The notes beneath the pieces are model-generated. The model was not told the DNA's origin, made no database searches, and saw only the letters and a list, made by a program, of their open reading frames with translations. The translations under genes were made by a program, and so were the position numbers. This document shows positions 30,542 through 41,156 of a DNA stretch of 64,000 nucleotides, piece after piece. How positions within the stretch are numbered: position 1 is the first letter of the stretch; the number at the start of each line of letters is the position of its first letter. The stretch covers positions 35,343-99,342 of the forward strand of contig JAOTXY010000002.1 of assembly GCA_029862125.1 (NCBI GenBank). The letters run 5' to 3'. The DNA is from Gammaproteobacteria bacterium. Its GTDB lineage: Bacteria > Pseudomonadota > Gammaproteobacteria > GCA-001735895.

Positions 30542-31966
30542 TTATCGATGGGCAACGTCGAGCTTGTCGACGGTATCGAATTCAAATTTGATTTCCTTCC
30601 AGGTTTCCATCGCCGCCTTGAGCTCCGGACTGGACTTGGCCGCATTGCTGAGAATCTCCTTGCCTTCCTTTTCAACTTCACGACCTTCGTTACGGGCCTG
30701 CACACAAGCTTCGAGCGCAACCCGGTTGGCGGCGGCGCCAGCGGCGTTACCCCAGGGATGACCGAGGGTGCCACCACCGAACTGCAGTACCGAGTCATCA
30801 CCAAAGATGCTGACCAGCGCCGGCATGTGCCAGACGTGGATACCGCCCGAGGCGACCGGTAACACACCCGGCATCGAGCCCCAGTCCTGGTCGAAGAAAA
30901 TGCCACGGCTGCGGTCTTCCTTGATGTACTTGTCGCGCATGATGTCTATCCAGCCCAGCGTCGCCTCGCGGTCGCCCTCGAGCTTGCCGACCACGGTACC
31001 GGAGTGCAGGTGATCGCCGCCGGAAAGGCGCAATGCCTTGGCCAGCACGCGGAAGTGAATGCCATGGATCGGGTTGCGGTCAAGCACCGCGTGCATGGCG
31101 CGGTGGATGTGCAGCAGGATGCCGTTATCGCGGCACCATTGCGCAAGGCCGGTGTTGGCGCAGAAACCGCCGGTCAGGTAGTCGTGCATGATGATCGGCG
31201 CACCCAGCGACTTGGCGTATTCGGCGCGCTTGTACATTTCTTCGGGCGTCGGCGCGGTGACGTTGAGATAATGTCCCTTGCGCTCGCCGGTTTCGGCCTC
31301 GGCCTTGTGAATCGCTTCCATGCAGAAGTCGAAACGGTGGTTCCAGCGCATGAACGGCTGCGAATTGACGTTCTCGTCGTCCTTGGTGAAGTCGAGGCCG
31401 CCGCGCAGACATTCGTAAACCGCGCGCCCGTAGTTCTTCGCCGACAGGCCGAGCTTGGGCTTAATGGTGCAGCCAAGCAACGGGCGCCCGTACTTGTTCA
31501 TCTTGTCGCGCTCGACCTGGATGCCGTTGGGCGGACCGTTACAGGTCATGACGTAGGCAATCGGGAAGCGTATGTCCTCGAGACGCAGACCACGTACAGC
31601 CTTGAATCCGAAAACGTTACCGACCAGCGAGGTGAAGACGTTGACTACCGAACCTTCCTCGAACAGGTCGATCGGGTAGGCAATTAAGGCGTAGAAGCAG
31701 CTGTCGTCACCGGGCACGTCCTCGATCGAATAGGCACGCCCCTTGTAATGATCGAGATCGGTCAGCAGGTCGGTCCATACCGTGGTCCAGGTGCCGGTGG
31801 ACGATTCCGCGGCAACCGCCGCGGCGGCTTCCTCGCGCGGCACGCCGGGCTGCGGCGTGATCTTGAAACAGGCAAGGATATCGGTTTCGGCTGGCGTGTA
31901 TTCCGGCATCCAGTAGGTTTCGCGGTAATCTTTTACGCCCGCGTCGTAGGTTTTTCTGGAACTCAT
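30542..31966 (-). CDS. cbbL: RuBisCO large subunit, form I (probably IA, non-carboxysomal type)
   Basis: [35 protein letters not shown]; start reassigned to [10 protein letters not shown]; linked cbbS-cbbQ-cbbO and no carboxysome genes. Confidence 0.97.
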   Translation of the reverse strand: MSSRKTYDAGVKDYRETYWMPEYTPAETDILACFKITPQPGVPREEAAAAVAAESSTGTWTTVWTDLLTDLDHYKGRAYSIEDVPGDDSCFYALIAYPIDLFEEGSVVNVFTSLVGNVFGFKAVRGLRLEDIRFPIAYVMTCNGPPNGIQVERDKMNKYGRPLLGCTIKPKLGLSAKNYGRAVYECLRGGLDFTKDDENVNSQPFMRWNHRFDFCMEAIHKAEAETGERKGHYLNVTAPTPEEMYKRAEYAKSLGAPIIMHDYLTGGFCANTGLAQWCRDNGILLHIHRAMHAVLDRNPIHGIHFRVLAKALRLSGGDHLHSGTVVGKLEGDREATLGWIDIMRDKYIKEDRSRGIFFDQDWGSMPGVLPVASGGIHVWHMPALVSIFGDDSVLQFGGGTLGHPWGNAAGAAANRVALEACVQARNEGREVEKEGKEILSNAAKSSPELKAAMETWKEIKFEFDTVDKLDVAHR

Positions 31967-31988
31967 TTTTCGTTCTCCAAATATAAAA

Positions 31989-33071
31989 TCAGGCAGCGCT
32001 TTTGCTGCTGGCAACTTTAGGATCGAGCACGCCACTGGCGTAAGACTTCGCCATGTCGGCAACACTGATCGGCTTGATCTTCGAGGCATTGGCGGCGGTT
32101 TCGAACTGCTCGAAACGATCGCGGCACAGGTCTTCCATCGCCTTCAACGCCGGCGTCAGGAACTTGCGCGGGTCGAACTGGCTCTTGTCCTGCTCGGCGA
32201 TGCGGCGGAACTCGCCGGTCATCGCCAGTCGACAATCGGTGTCGATATTGACCTTGCGCACACCATGCTTGATACCGCGCACAATTTCCTCGACCGGGAC
32301 GCCGTAAGTTTGCGGCATTTCACCGCCAAACTGGTTGAAGATGTCCTGCAATTCCTGCGGCACCGATGACGAGCCGTGCATGACGAGGTGCACTTCGGGC
32401 AACTTCTCGTTAATCTCTTTAACTACGTTCATCGCCAGGATTTCGCCGTCAGGTTTGCGGCTGAACTTGTAGGCGCCGTGCGAGGTGCCCATCGCGATCG
32501 CCAACGCATCGACTTTGGTGCGAGTGACGAAATCGACCGCCTGCTCGGGATCGGTCAGCAACTGCTCCTTGCTCAGGCTGCCCTCGAAGCCGTGACCATC
32601 TTCTTTTTCGCCTTCACCGGTTTCCAAAGATCCGAGACAACCGAGCTCACCTTCGACCGAAACGCCGATGTCGTGCGCGATACGGGTAACCTCGGCGGTA
32701 ATGTCGAGGTTGTATTCATAGCTGGCCGGCGTGCTGGCATCGGCTTCGAGCGATCCGTCCATCATCACCGAGGTGAAACTGGCCTGCATTGCCGACACAC
32801 AGGTAGCGCGGTCGTTGCCGTGATCCTGGTGCAGGCAGATCGGTATCTGCGGATACATTTCTTCCGCGGCCTCGACCATCTTGCGGATCATGATATCGCC
32901 GGCGTAACCGCGCGCACCGCGACTGGCCTGCAAAATCACCGGTGCGTCAACCGCTTTGGCCGCATTCATGATGGCGAGCACCTGTTCCATGTTGTTGATG
33001 TTGAACGCGGGCACGCCGTAACCCTTTTCGGCGGCGTGATCAAGTAACTGTCTGAGCGTGATTCTTGCCAT
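31989..33071 (-). CDS. cbbA: Class II fructose-bisphosphate aldolase
   Basis: [47 protein letters not shown]. Confidence 0.95.
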   Translation of the reverse strand: MARITLRQLLDHAAEKGYGVPAFNINNMEQVLAIMNAAKAVDAPVILQASRGARGYAGDIMIRKMVEAAEEMYPQIPICLHQDHGNDRATCVSAMQASFTSVMMDGSLEADASTPASYEYNLDITAEVTRIAHDIGVSVEGELGCLGSLETGEGEKEDGHGFEGSLSKEQLLTDPEQAVDFVTRTKVDALAIAMGTSHGAYKFSRKPDGEILAMNVVKEINEKLPEVHLVMHGSSSVPQELQDIFNQFGGEMPQTYGVPVEEIVRGIKHGVRKVNIDTDCRLAMTGEFRRIAEQDKSQFDPRKFLTPALKAMEDLCRDRFEQFETAANASKIKPISVADMAKSYASGVLDPKVASSKSAA

Positions 33072-33086
33072 GTCAAAACCTCTCCA

Positions 33087-35096
33087 CTAAATCTGCAATA
33101 AACGGCGCACTTCATCATGTACCGCCTGTGCGGTAATACCGAAATGCTGGTATAAATCTTCCGCGGTGGCCGAGGCGCCAAATCCGCTCATGCCGATGAT
33201 CGAGCTGCGCCTGCCGAGCCAGCGATCCCAGCCCATGGGTGATGCGGCCTCGATTGCAACGCGGCATTCTCCGCCAAGCACGATTTGCTGGTACTCGGGT
33301 GATTGCTGTTCGAACAGTTCCCAGCAAGGCATGGACGCGACCGCGACCTCGACGCCGAAGCGCGCCAGCATGTCCGCGGCCTCGAGCGCGATCTGAACCT
33401 CGGAACCGGTTGCCAGCAAAGTAGCCTTGCGCTTTCCCCGCGGTTCGCGCAGCAGGTAAGCGCCGCGCGCGCACAGGTTTTCGCGACGGTGTTTGCCACG
33501 TAAGGTTGGTACCCCCTGGCGGGTCAGGCACAGCACCGAAGGACTATTGGTCGCCGCCAACGCACAGGCCCAGGATTCCGCGACCTCGACCGCATCGGCC
33601 GGACGAAATACCATCAGGTTCGGCATAGCGCGCAGCGAGGCTATCTGCTCCACCGGTTGATGCGTGGGGCCATCCTCACCGAGTCCGATGGAGTCGTGGG
33701 TCATGACGTGCACCACGCGCTGTTTCATCAACGCACCGAGGCGAATCGCCGGGCGACTGTAATCGGCAAAGGCGAGGAAGGTACCGGAGAAAGGGATGTA
33801 ACCGCCATGCAGTGCGATACCGTTCATGGCCGCTGCCATGCCGTGCTCGCGCACGCCGTAGTGGACATAGTTACCGCTGAAATTGTCGCGCGTCAGTGAC
33901 ACCGCATTGCCCGGCTTGGTACCGTTCGAACCGCTTAAATCGGCCGAGCCGGAAAGCAACCAGGGTACCGTATCCATCAGTGACTCGAGCACCTGTTGCG
34001 ACGACTGGCGCGTGGCCAGTTTCGGTTGTTCTTCGCTGAAACGCCGTTTCAACGTTTCGATACAGCTTTGAAATTCCTGCCCCAGCGAGCCGCTCTGCAT
34101 GGCCTCGAAACGTGCACGTTGATCCGCCGGCATGGCATCTAAACGCGCCTGCCATTGTTGCCGCGCATCAAGACTACGTTGGCCACAAGCGCGCCAGCTC
34201 GACAGTAAATCCTCGGGCACTTCAAACGGCGCACTGCTCCAATCCAGGGCTGCCCGGGTCAGTGCAATTTCTTCTTCGCCCAGTGGTGCGCCATGGGTTG
34301 CCGCACTACCCTGCTTGTTCGGCGCACCGAAACCGATCACGGTCTTGCAGGCAATCAGCGAAGGTTTATCCGACTTCCTGGCTTTTGCAATAGCATCGGC
34401 GATCGCGACCGGATCGTGGCCATCGACGTAGCTGACATCCCAGTTCGCGGCCTCGAACCTGGCCAGTTGATTGGTCGACGTGGTAAGACTGGTGGCGCCA
34501 TCGATGGAAATACCATTATCGTCAAACAACACGATGAGTTTCGACAGTTGCAGGTGCCCGGCAAAATCGATGGCTTCATGGCTGATACCTTCCATCAGGC
34601 AACCATCACCGGCAAGCACGTAGGTATAGTGATCGACAATGTCGTCGCCAAATTCGAAGGCGAGTTTTTTCTCGGCCAGCGCCATGCCAACCGCGGTAGC
34701 GATACCCTGCCCCAGCGGCCCGGTGGTCATTTCGATGCCCTGGGCATAACCATACTCGGGATGACCCGCGGTTCTGGCGCCAAGCTGACGAAAATTCCTG
34801 ATCTGCTCGATGGTCATATCCTCGTAACCGCACAGGTACAGCAGGCTGTAGAGCAGCATCGAGCCGTGGCCCGCGGAGAGAATGAAACGGTCACGATCGG
34901 GCCAGTCAGGATCTACGCTATCGAATTTCAGAAAATCGGCAAACAGTACGCTGGCGACATCGGCCATGCCCATGGGTAACCCGGGATGTCCAGAGTTGGC
35001 TTTTTGCACCGCATCCATCGACAGCACGCGAATCGCGTTAGCCATTTCGCGGCGGATTTCGCTTTTGGCCTGCTCTTGTTGAACCTTGGTATCCAT
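33087..35096 (-). CDS. cbbT: Transketolase
   Basis: ANAIRVLSMDAVQKANSGHPGLPMGMADVA; GDGCLMEGISHEA; THDSIGLGEDGPTHQPVE; start taken at MDTKVQQ. Confidence 0.96.
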   Translation of the reverse strand: MDTKVQQEQAKSEIRREMANAIRVLSMDAVQKANSGHPGLPMGMADVASVLFADFLKFDSVDPDWPDRDRFILSAGHGSMLLYSLLYLCGYEDMTIEQIRNFRQLGARTAGHPEYGYAQGIEMTTGPLGQGIATAVGMALAEKKLAFEFGDDIVDHYTYVLAGDGCLMEGISHEAIDFAGHLQLSKLIVLFDDNGISIDGATSLTTSTNQLARFEAANWDVSYVDGHDPVAIADAIAKARKSDKPSLIACKTVIGFGAPNKQGSAATHGAPLGEEEIALTRAALDWSSAPFEVPEDLLSSWRACGQRSLDARQQWQARLDAMPADQRARFEAMQSGSLGQEFQSCIETLKRRFSEEQPKLATRQSSQQVLESLMDTVPWLLSGSADLSGSNGTKPGNAVSLTRDNFSGNYVHYGVREHGMAAAMNGIALHGGYIPFSGTFLAFADYSRPAIRLGALMKQRVVHVMTHDSIGLGEDGPTHQPVEQIASLRAMPNLMVFRPADAVEVAESWACALAATNSPSVLCLTRQGVPTLRGKHRRENLCARGAYLLREPRGKRKATLLATGSEVQIALEAADMLARFGVEVAVASMPCWELFEQQSPEYQQIVLGGECRVAIEAASPMGWDRWLGRRSSIIGMSGFGASATAEDLYQHFGITAQAVHDEVRRLLQI

Positions 35097-35109
35097 AACT
35101 TTGTCTCCG

Positions 35110-35985
35110 TTAAGCCGCGCGGCGCTTGCGTTCGACCATTTGCAAAACCAGCGGGGTAAAAATGAGCTGCATCGCCAGGTCGATCTTGCCACCCGGGATT
35201 ACGATGACATTCGGGCGTGACATGAAACTGTTGTGGATCATCGTCAACAGGTATTGAAAATCGATGCCACGCGGGTTGGCGAAACGAATCACGACCATCG
35301 ACTCGTCCGCAGTCGGAATCCAGCGTGCGATAAACGGATTCGACGTATCGACGATGGGCACGCGCTGGAAGTTGATATCGGTGTTAGTGAACTGCGGGCA
35401 GATATACTCGATGTAATCCGGCATGCGGCGCAAAATGGTGTCGGCAATCGCCTCGGCCGAGTAACCGCGCGCGGCCTTGTCGCGGTGAATTTTCTGAATC
35501 CACTCAAGGTTGGTAACCGGCACCACGCCGACTTTCAGATCTGCATACTGGGCGACATCGGCCTGGTTGGTTTTAACGGCTCCATGCAGGCCCTCGTAAA
35601 ACAACAGGTCGGTATCTTCGGCGAAAGATTCCCACTCGGTGAACTCTCCCGGTGCCACACCGTAAAGTTCGCTCTCTTCGTCATCATGCACGTAGTGACG
35701 CGTTTTTCCGATGCCGGTTTCGCTGTATTGACGAAACACGTCTTCGAGTTCCGATAGCAGGTTGGCTTCCGGGCCGAAGTGACTGAAGTTTTTGTTACCC
35801 GCCTCCTCTGCAGTCGCCATGGCGGCTTTCATTTCCTGGCGGTCGTAGCGATGAAAAGCGTCACCCTCGATAAAACAGGCGCTGATGTTTTCGCGAAAGA
35901 AAATATGCTCGAAGGTTTCCTTGACGGTCGAGGTGCCGGCTCCTGAAGAACCGGTGATCGATAGAATGGGATGTTTTCTGGACAT
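35110..35985 (-). CDS. cbbP: Phosphoribulokinase
   Basis: P-loop ITGSSGAGTSTVK; FYEGLHGAVKT; cbb cluster. Confidence 0.96.
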   Translation of the reverse strand: MSRKHPILSITGSSGAGTSTVKETFEHIFFRENISACFIEGDAFHRYDRQEMKAAMATAEEAGNKNFSHFGPEANLLSELEDVFRQYSETGIGKTRHYVHDDEESELYGVAPGEFTEWESFAEDTDLLFYEGLHGAVKTNQADVAQYADLKVGVVPVTNLEWIQKIHRDKAARGYSAEAIADTILRRMPDYIEYICPQFTNTDINFQRVPIVDTSNPFIARWIPTADESMVVIRFANPRGIDFQYLLTMIHNSFMSRPNVIVIPGGKIDLAMQLIFTPLVLQMVERKRRAA

Positions 35986-35994
35986 GGGCAGAAC

Positions 35995-37026
35995 CTAGTT
36001 TCTAAACAAACTGCGATTTTCGAACAGCGGGAAACGAGTGTTCTCGACCGCATCGCCGCTGATGTAGTCGATCACTTCCTGGACCCGGTCACTGGAACCG
36101 AAAATAAGCGGCACACGCTTGTGCAGAGAGACCAGTTTCATATCCAGTATCCGCTCGATACCGTCACTGGCCAGTCCACCGGATTGTTCGATGATAAATG
36201 CGAGTGGCAACGCTTCGTAAAGCAGGCGCAGACGACCGCTCTCGTAACTGGGGCGCGAATCCCCGGGATACAGGAAAACGCCACCACGAACCAGGATGCG
36301 GTAGGCCTCCGCGACCAGCGAAGCGTTCCAGCGCATGTTGAAATTCTCGCCCAGGGGGCCGCTCTCGCCGGCAATACAGTCGTCGATGAAATAGCGCACG
36401 CTGTCGTCCCAGAAACGATAGTTCGACGTATTGATGGCAAATTCGTGCTGCCCCGCCGGAATCCTCAGTGCATCGCTAACCTGGTAAAACTTGTCGTCTT
36501 CGGGATCGAGCACGAAGCTACTGGTGCCGTCACCGCAGGTCAGGATCAACCGGGTTTGGGGACCAAAGAACAGAAAGCCCGCCGCTTTCTGGATATCGCC
36601 AAGATTCTTGTCGAAGATACTCACGCTATCGGCTGATAACACTGAGAACACGGTACCGATCGAGGTATTAGTCTCGATATTCGAGGAGCCGTCGAGCGGG
36701 TCGATTGCCACGGCCAGGGTGGCATCGGCATCAATCTCGATTAATTCGTCGCATTCTTCAGACGCAATAAAGGTAATTGGTATTTTACCTAACGCCTCGA
36801 CAAACACTTTATGCGAGAGAACATCGAGCGGCTGCTGAATAGCGCCGTCCGCGTTGGTGCTATTGACCTGCTCCAACTGTGCCGAGCGGTCGAGTCGGGA
36901 AATTGCTTTCGCGAGTTTTGCGCCAGTGCTCGCAATCACCAGTAATATCGAGCCAAGATCTTCTTGCACACCAGTCCGTTTCGCCATTGACGCCAGGTAC
37001 TGTTGCAGACTGATTTCGGATGTCAT
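35995..37026 (-). CDS. cbbF: Fructose-1,6-bisphosphatase class I
   Basis: AVAIDPLDGSSNIETNTSIGTVFSV motif. Confidence 0.96.
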   Translation of the reverse strand: MTSEISLQQYLASMAKRTGVQEDLGSILLVIASTGAKLAKAISRLDRSAQLEQVNSTNADGAIQQPLDVLSHKVFVEALGKIPITFIASEECDELIEIDADATLAVAIDPLDGSSNIETNTSIGTVFSVLSADSVSIFDKNLGDIQKAAGFLFFGPQTRLILTCGDGTSSFVLDPEDDKFYQVSDALRIPAGQHEFAINTSNYRFWDDSVRYFIDDCIAGESGPLGENFNMRWNASLVAEAYRILVRGGVFLYPGDSRPSYESGRLRLLYEALPLAFIIEQSGGLASDGIERILDMKLVSLHKRVPLIFGSSDRVQEVIDYISGDAVENTRFPLFENRSLFRN

Positions 37027-37088
37027 ATTTTACCGTTTCATATCTTATCTATATGTGCCGGGATTCTGGAGAGACTTGATTATTTAGT

Positions 37089-37105
37089 AAAGTTTAATAA
37101 ACTTT
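37089..37105. promoter_or_regulatory. Putative CbbR autoregulatory operator
   Basis: Perfect palindrome AAAGTTTA-A-TAAACTTT in the cbbF/cbbR divergent intergenic region, just upstream of the cbbR ATG at 37112. Confidence 0.6.
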
Positions 37106-37111
37106 CGAATT

Positions 37112-38044
37112 ATGAAAGAAAAACTTTACTCCTGGTTGCGCCAGCTGACCCTGAAACAGATGCGGGGTTTCACAGCAGTGGTTGAAGCAGGCAGTGTATC
37201 GGGTGCCGCCAAGCGCTTGCACCTGACGCCACCCGCGGTCTCGCTGCAGTTGCGCGACCTTGACGCGGCGATTGGCTTACCCCTACTGGAGCGCAGCGAC
37301 CACGGGTTGATCCCGACGTTGGCGGGTCGTGAATTACTATCCCTGGCGCTGGAAATACAGGACTCGCTGCATCGATTCGGCGAAACCGCGACTGAATTAA
37401 AGGGGGTAGATCATGGCATTGTCTCGGTCGGCGTGGTCAGTACCGCACGCTACTTTGCCCCAACGATATTGGCTGAATTTATGAAAATCTACCAGGACAT
37501 TAAAATACAGCTACTGGTCGGGAACCGCGAAACGACTATGGAAAAACTGGAAAGCATGGAGCTCGATTTTGCCATCACCGGTTTGCCACCTGAACATTTT
37601 GCGGTAAAGAAAGAATTTATTGCAAAGCACCCACAGATTATCATTGCCACCCCGGATCACCCTCTGGCGGATAAGAAAAGAATTTCTTTATCAGAATTGA
37701 ACGATGAGACATTCCTGTTACGAGAAGCCGGATCCGGCACTCGCTCGGTGACCGACAAACTGTTTGCACGCAACAAGAGCCTGCCCAAATCAGGGTTAGA
37801 ATTCGGCAGCAACGAAACCATCAAACAGGCGGTGATGGCGGGTATGGGAATAGCGGTAATTTCGTCGCACACGGTTGATGCCGAACTCAATGAGAAGCGC
37901 CTGGTTTCGCTCGACGTCAAGGGTTTACCGATCAACCGTAAATGGTTCGTTGTAAAACACGGCAATAAGCGCTTTCTCCCATCGGCCCAGGCACTATGGA
38001 ACTTTGTCGCACGCAACGGCAAATACTACCTGCCCCAACCCTGA
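37112..38044 (+). CDS. cbbR: LysR-family regulator CbbR
   Basis: LysR HTH (LTLKQMRGFTAVVEAGSVSGAAKRLHLTPPAVSLQLRDLDAAIG); divergent to cbb operon. Confidence 0.93.
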   Translation: MKEKLYSWLRQLTLKQMRGFTAVVEAGSVSGAAKRLHLTPPAVSLQLRDLDAAIGLPLLERSDHGLIPTLAGRELLSLALEIQDSLHRFGETATELKGVDHGIVSVGVVSTARYFAPTILAEFMKIYQDIKIQLLVGNRETTMEKLESMELDFAITGLPPEHFAVKKEFIAKHPQIIIATPDHPLADKKRISLSELNDETFLLREAGSGTRSVTDKLFARNKSLPKSGLEFGSNETIKQAVMAGMGIAVISSHTVDAELNEKRLVSLDVKGLPINRKWFVVKHGNKRFLPSAQALWNFVARNGKYYLPQP

Positions 38045-38130
38045 ACCCTCTCGCGCTAAACACTGGCTGCTCGAAGTGACTCCAGGATAACTGGATAAAT
38101 TTAGCTTGAGGTATAACTTGCAATTGTTAG

Positions 38131-38158
38131 TTGCAACTTGCAACTTGCAACTTGCAAA
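38131..38158. repeat. Heptanucleotide tandem repeat (TTGCAAC)3-TTGCAAA
   Basis: Four contiguous 7-bp units, with a degenerate unit TTGCAAT at 38118-38124. Confidence 0.95.
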
Positions 38159-38227
38159 CTTAATATAATCATTCGGACGGCGATGTCGATCAAACCTTGA
38201 TCGGGACCCAGTATAGAGGACTTAAGT

Positions 38228-38926
38228 TTGGATCAACGACGCACACTCGTGTTAATGCCCGGGCTCGATGGCACGGGCAAGTTGTTTGAGCCGATCATTC
38301 CATTACTCCAAACACACTTCGATTTAACCATAGTAACCTACCCCGATCTCGATTCGCTTACGGATTATGTCAACTGCGCGCAAAACCAGCTGCCGGAGAC
38401 GCCAGGATTTTCGCTGCTTGCCGAGTCCTTCTCTGGCCCTGTCGCAATGGCGTTAATGGCACATCTACCCGACCAGATCGGTCCTTCGGTGCTAGTTGCA
38501 ACTTTCGCACGCTCTCCATTGGCAACGTTGACACGCATGTTGGGCTATGTTCCCGAGCACACGTTTTCCATTGGCGCATTAAACGATTTCTGCCTGGACG
38601 TATACGCGACTGATAACGAAGACTTATCGGACACACAACCGTTGCCGCTGAACGTGACCGAGCAGATTGACGGCGCGCTGTTAAGACACCGGATCTCGGT
38701 TTTAAGCCGGGTTGACGTTTCAGCCCTGTTACCGACCATCGAAATCCCCATTCTTTATCTGCACGGGGTACGAGATCGGATCGTTTCCGAACATGACGCG
38801 CAAATGATTGAGGATTACCTGCCTAATGTCAGCCGGGTCGATATCGACGCACCCCACTTGCTGCTGCAAACCCAGCCGTCCCAATGTGCCGAGCTGATCA
38901 ATAACCACGTTCAACCAGTCCAGTAA
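38228..38926 (+). CDS. Alpha/beta-hydrolase family protein
   Basis: LVLMPGLDGTGKLFEP...; LLAESFSGPVA nucleophile elbow; TTG start. Confidence 0.75.
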   Translation: MDQRRTLVLMPGLDGTGKLFEPIIPLLQTHFDLTIVTYPDLDSLTDYVNCAQNQLPETPGFSLLAESFSGPVAMALMAHLPDQIGPSVLVATFARSPLATLTRMLGYVPEHTFSIGALNDFCLDVYATDNEDLSDTQPLPLNVTEQIDGALLRHRISVLSRVDVSALLPTIEIPILYLHGVRDRIVSEHDAQMIEDYLPNVSRVDIDAPHLLLQTQPSQCAELINNHVQPVQ

Positions 38927-39070
38927 CCCATTACCCTGTATTTGATCGCTAAAAGTTTGACGAGGATTCGTCGATAATCTCGAGAGTATCGCTCGAGCCC
39001 GCTTACAGCCGCCCTCAAGACCCACTACTTCCCGGACCTTTTTGATTTACAAGAACGCTTTTGATTTCCC

Positions 39071-39132
39071 AAAAACAGACACTGAAAATCCATTTCGCAG
39101 TGACGGCTATCGACCCAACTCGGACCCTCGCC
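39071..39132. repeat. Degenerate copy A of dispersed intergenic repeat (3' half)
   Basis: AAAAACAGACACTGAAAATC...CGACCCAACTCGGACCCTCG shared with copy B. Confidence 0.6.
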
Positions 39133-39245
39133 GATTGTGAATTTCTGCGATAAGCTGTTACAAAAACCTCGGAAAGTAAGCCAGATTTGAGTAAATCGGT
39201 ATACTGCCCTCCGAATAGGCCAACCACAGTCTAAGGAGAACCGCC

Positions 39246-39989
39246 ATGAAAGCGAAAGCCATCACAAGACAAAGCCGTCGCCGATTTTTACAGGTTGCCG
39301 GGATCGCCTCTGCGGTATTGATGCTCGAGGGACTGCCACTCACGGCGCGCGCTGCAAATGCGGCCAAAATTAAGATTGGCATCGTCGGCTCGGGCAGAGT
39401 CGGCGGCGGGATCGGCAGCGTGTGGGTGAAAGCCGGGCACGAAGTCATGTTTTCCTCGCGCCACATCGAGCATGATAAAGCGCTCGCCGCCAAACTCGGG
39501 GTCAATGCACATGCTGGAACGCCGAGGGAAGCCGCCGCCTTTGGTGAAGTGGTGATGATCTCAGTGCCTTACGGCGCACTGCCCGAAGTCGGTAAGGATC
39601 TAGAGGCACTGATCAAAGGCAAGATTGTAATCGATACCTGCAACCCGTTCGTCTGGCGCGACGGTGAGATCGCGACCTGGGCGCGGGAGAAAGGCGCCGG
39701 TCTCGCCTCGGCGGAATTGGTCCCTGGCGCGCGCATCGTCCGCGCCTTCAATGCCATCGGTGCCGCACAGATGAGCACGGCGCACCAAGATCCTGGGCGC
39801 ATCGGCATGCCGATCGCGAGCGATGATGCAGAAGCCATCGAAGTCGCTTCAAATCTGATACGCGACATCGGTTACGAGCCTATCGTGATTGGCGATCTCG
39901 AGATGGGAAAATATCTGATGCCCGGAACGCCGCTCGCGGGTGAACACACGCCGGAGGAAATCCGGAAAATTGCTGCCACCCTCGATTAG
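39246..39989 (+). CDS. Exported NADP/F420-dependent oxidoreductase-like (NAD-binding) protein with Tat-like signal
   Basis: SRRRFLQVAG signal; IGIVGSGRVGGGIGSVWVKAGHEVMFSSR Rossmann motif. Confidence 0.85.
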   Translation: MKAKAITRQSRRRFLQVAGIASAVLMLEGLPLTARAANAAKIKIGIVGSGRVGGGIGSVWVKAGHEVMFSSRHIEHDKALAAKLGVNAHAGTPREAAAFGEVVMISVPYGALPEVGKDLEALIKGKIVIDTCNPFVWRDGEIATWAREKGAGLASAELVPGARIVRAFNAIGAAQMSTAHQDPGRIGMPIASDDAEAIEVASNLIRDIGYEPIVIGDLEMGKYLMPGTPLAGEHTPEEIRKIAATLD

Positions 39990-40088
39990 TAATGGCGGTG
40001 CTGGTTAACGAACAAGTACATTCGAGCCGTTTATTGGCATCGACTGGAACGTCTGGTTGCGCGGTTAGTGAGTAGGTTGCTCGCTCGA

Positions 40089-40152
40089 GAGAAAACAGAC
40101 ACTCAGAATCGATGAACCAGCGGCGGGAACCGACCCAAAAGAGACCCTCGTT
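40089..40152. repeat. Copy B of dispersed intergenic repeat (3' half)
   Basis: GAGAAAACAGACACTCAGAATCGATGAACCAGCGGCGGGAACCGACCCAAAAGAGACCCTCGTT. Confidence 0.65.
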
Positions 40153-40284
40153 ACTAACTAAATCCAATACACGCTTTATTAAGCCAACCTGATTCACATC
40201 AAAGACAATCGGTTTTTTTGTATTAACATAATATTGATATGGCATTTATTCCTTTTGTATTAAGAACTAACAAAGGGGGTTTAC

Positions 40285-40884
40285 ATGAACAAGCTGTTAA
40301 CTATGATTTTCTCCGCCGCGTTAATAGCTGCCTGCGCGGCTCCGGTATCCAACGAACGCAATGAAAAGACCGTTTTTATTACGAAGTCGAGCTTCCCAAG
40401 CGACATGGGTGGATTAGCCGGAGCCGATGCCAAGTGCCAGGCAGAGGCGGACGATCCTGCATCAATCGTTCCTGCTGGCACTTACCTGCCTTGGCTATCC
40501 GATGGAACCAACAGCCCCGATACCCGCTTCACGAAGTCTTCCCATCCTTACGTTCTGCCCGATGGGACGAAGATTGCCGAAAATTACACTGATCTAACGG
40601 ATGGATCCATCCTACACGCGATCAATGTTGACGCCACCGGCGCACTTGTACTCGGATCGCAACATTTTTGGACGGGTACCATGACCGATGGCAAAGCTGA
40701 TCATCAGTTTGTAGCTAATGTTAAAAGAAATTCTTGCAACGCCTGGAATGGGACTACTGTCTACCTGGCAATTGCAACTATAGGGGTTACCAATAAAAAA
40801 ACAGGCGAGTGGACCAACTATCGTCAGGGATCATGCAATTCTCTGGCGCGACCTAAAAGACGACTAACCTGTTTCCAGCAATAG
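40285..40884 (+). CDS. Putative lipoprotein, DUF1554-like
   Basis: Lipobox-like LIAACAAP; FITKSSFPSDMGGLAGADAKCQAEA...YLPWLSD. Confidence 0.65.
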   Translation: MNKLLTMIFSAALIAACAAPVSNERNEKTVFITKSSFPSDMGGLAGADAKCQAEADDPASIVPAGTYLPWLSDGTNSPDTRFTKSSHPYVLPDGTKIAENYTDLTDGSILHAINVDATGALVLGSQHFWTGTMTDGKADHQFVANVKRNSCNAWNGTTVYLAIATIGVTNKKTGEWTNYRQGSCNSLARPKRRLTCFQQ

Positions 40885-40918
40885 GGGGCTGCGGTTAAAA
40901 GGGTCAGTTTTTCGGCAC

Positions 40919-41011
40919 AACGAGTGTCCGCAAATGGCCGAAGATTGCCCCACACTAGTACTTTGTGAGTGTCTCCTATGGAGAAAGCTGACGATCCGTG
41001 GAAGAACCAGC
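40919..41011. repeat. Copy C of dispersed intergenic repeat (5' half plus centre)
   Basis: AACGAGTGTCCGCAAATGGCCGAAGATTGCCCC...GTGTCTCCTATGGAGAAAGCTGAC...AACCAGC. Confidence 0.7.
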
Positions 41012-41156
41012 CTAACAAATGCCTGGGGATCAGATACTAGAACCGATAATGGGTGACTTCGTTTACCGGCAAATTAACCTTGTTCGCCAAATTTGCAATC
41101 GAACGATTTTTTTCGACTATCTTTATTCATAACAAGCGTCGAAAAACATCTGAAGA

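Noticed and set aside
29447-30862. Long plus-strand ORF (471 aa) opposite cbbQ/cbbS/cbbL
   Set aside because: Antisense to strongly recognised genes; arises from codon bias and has no recognisable protein features
30173-31966. Carboxysomal RuBisCO
   Set aside because: No carboxysome shell genes nearby; cbbQ/cbbO linkage fits a non-carboxysomal form IA arrangement
38131-38158. Possible CRISPR-like repeat
   Set aside because: 7-bp direct tandem units with no spacers; no cas genes in window
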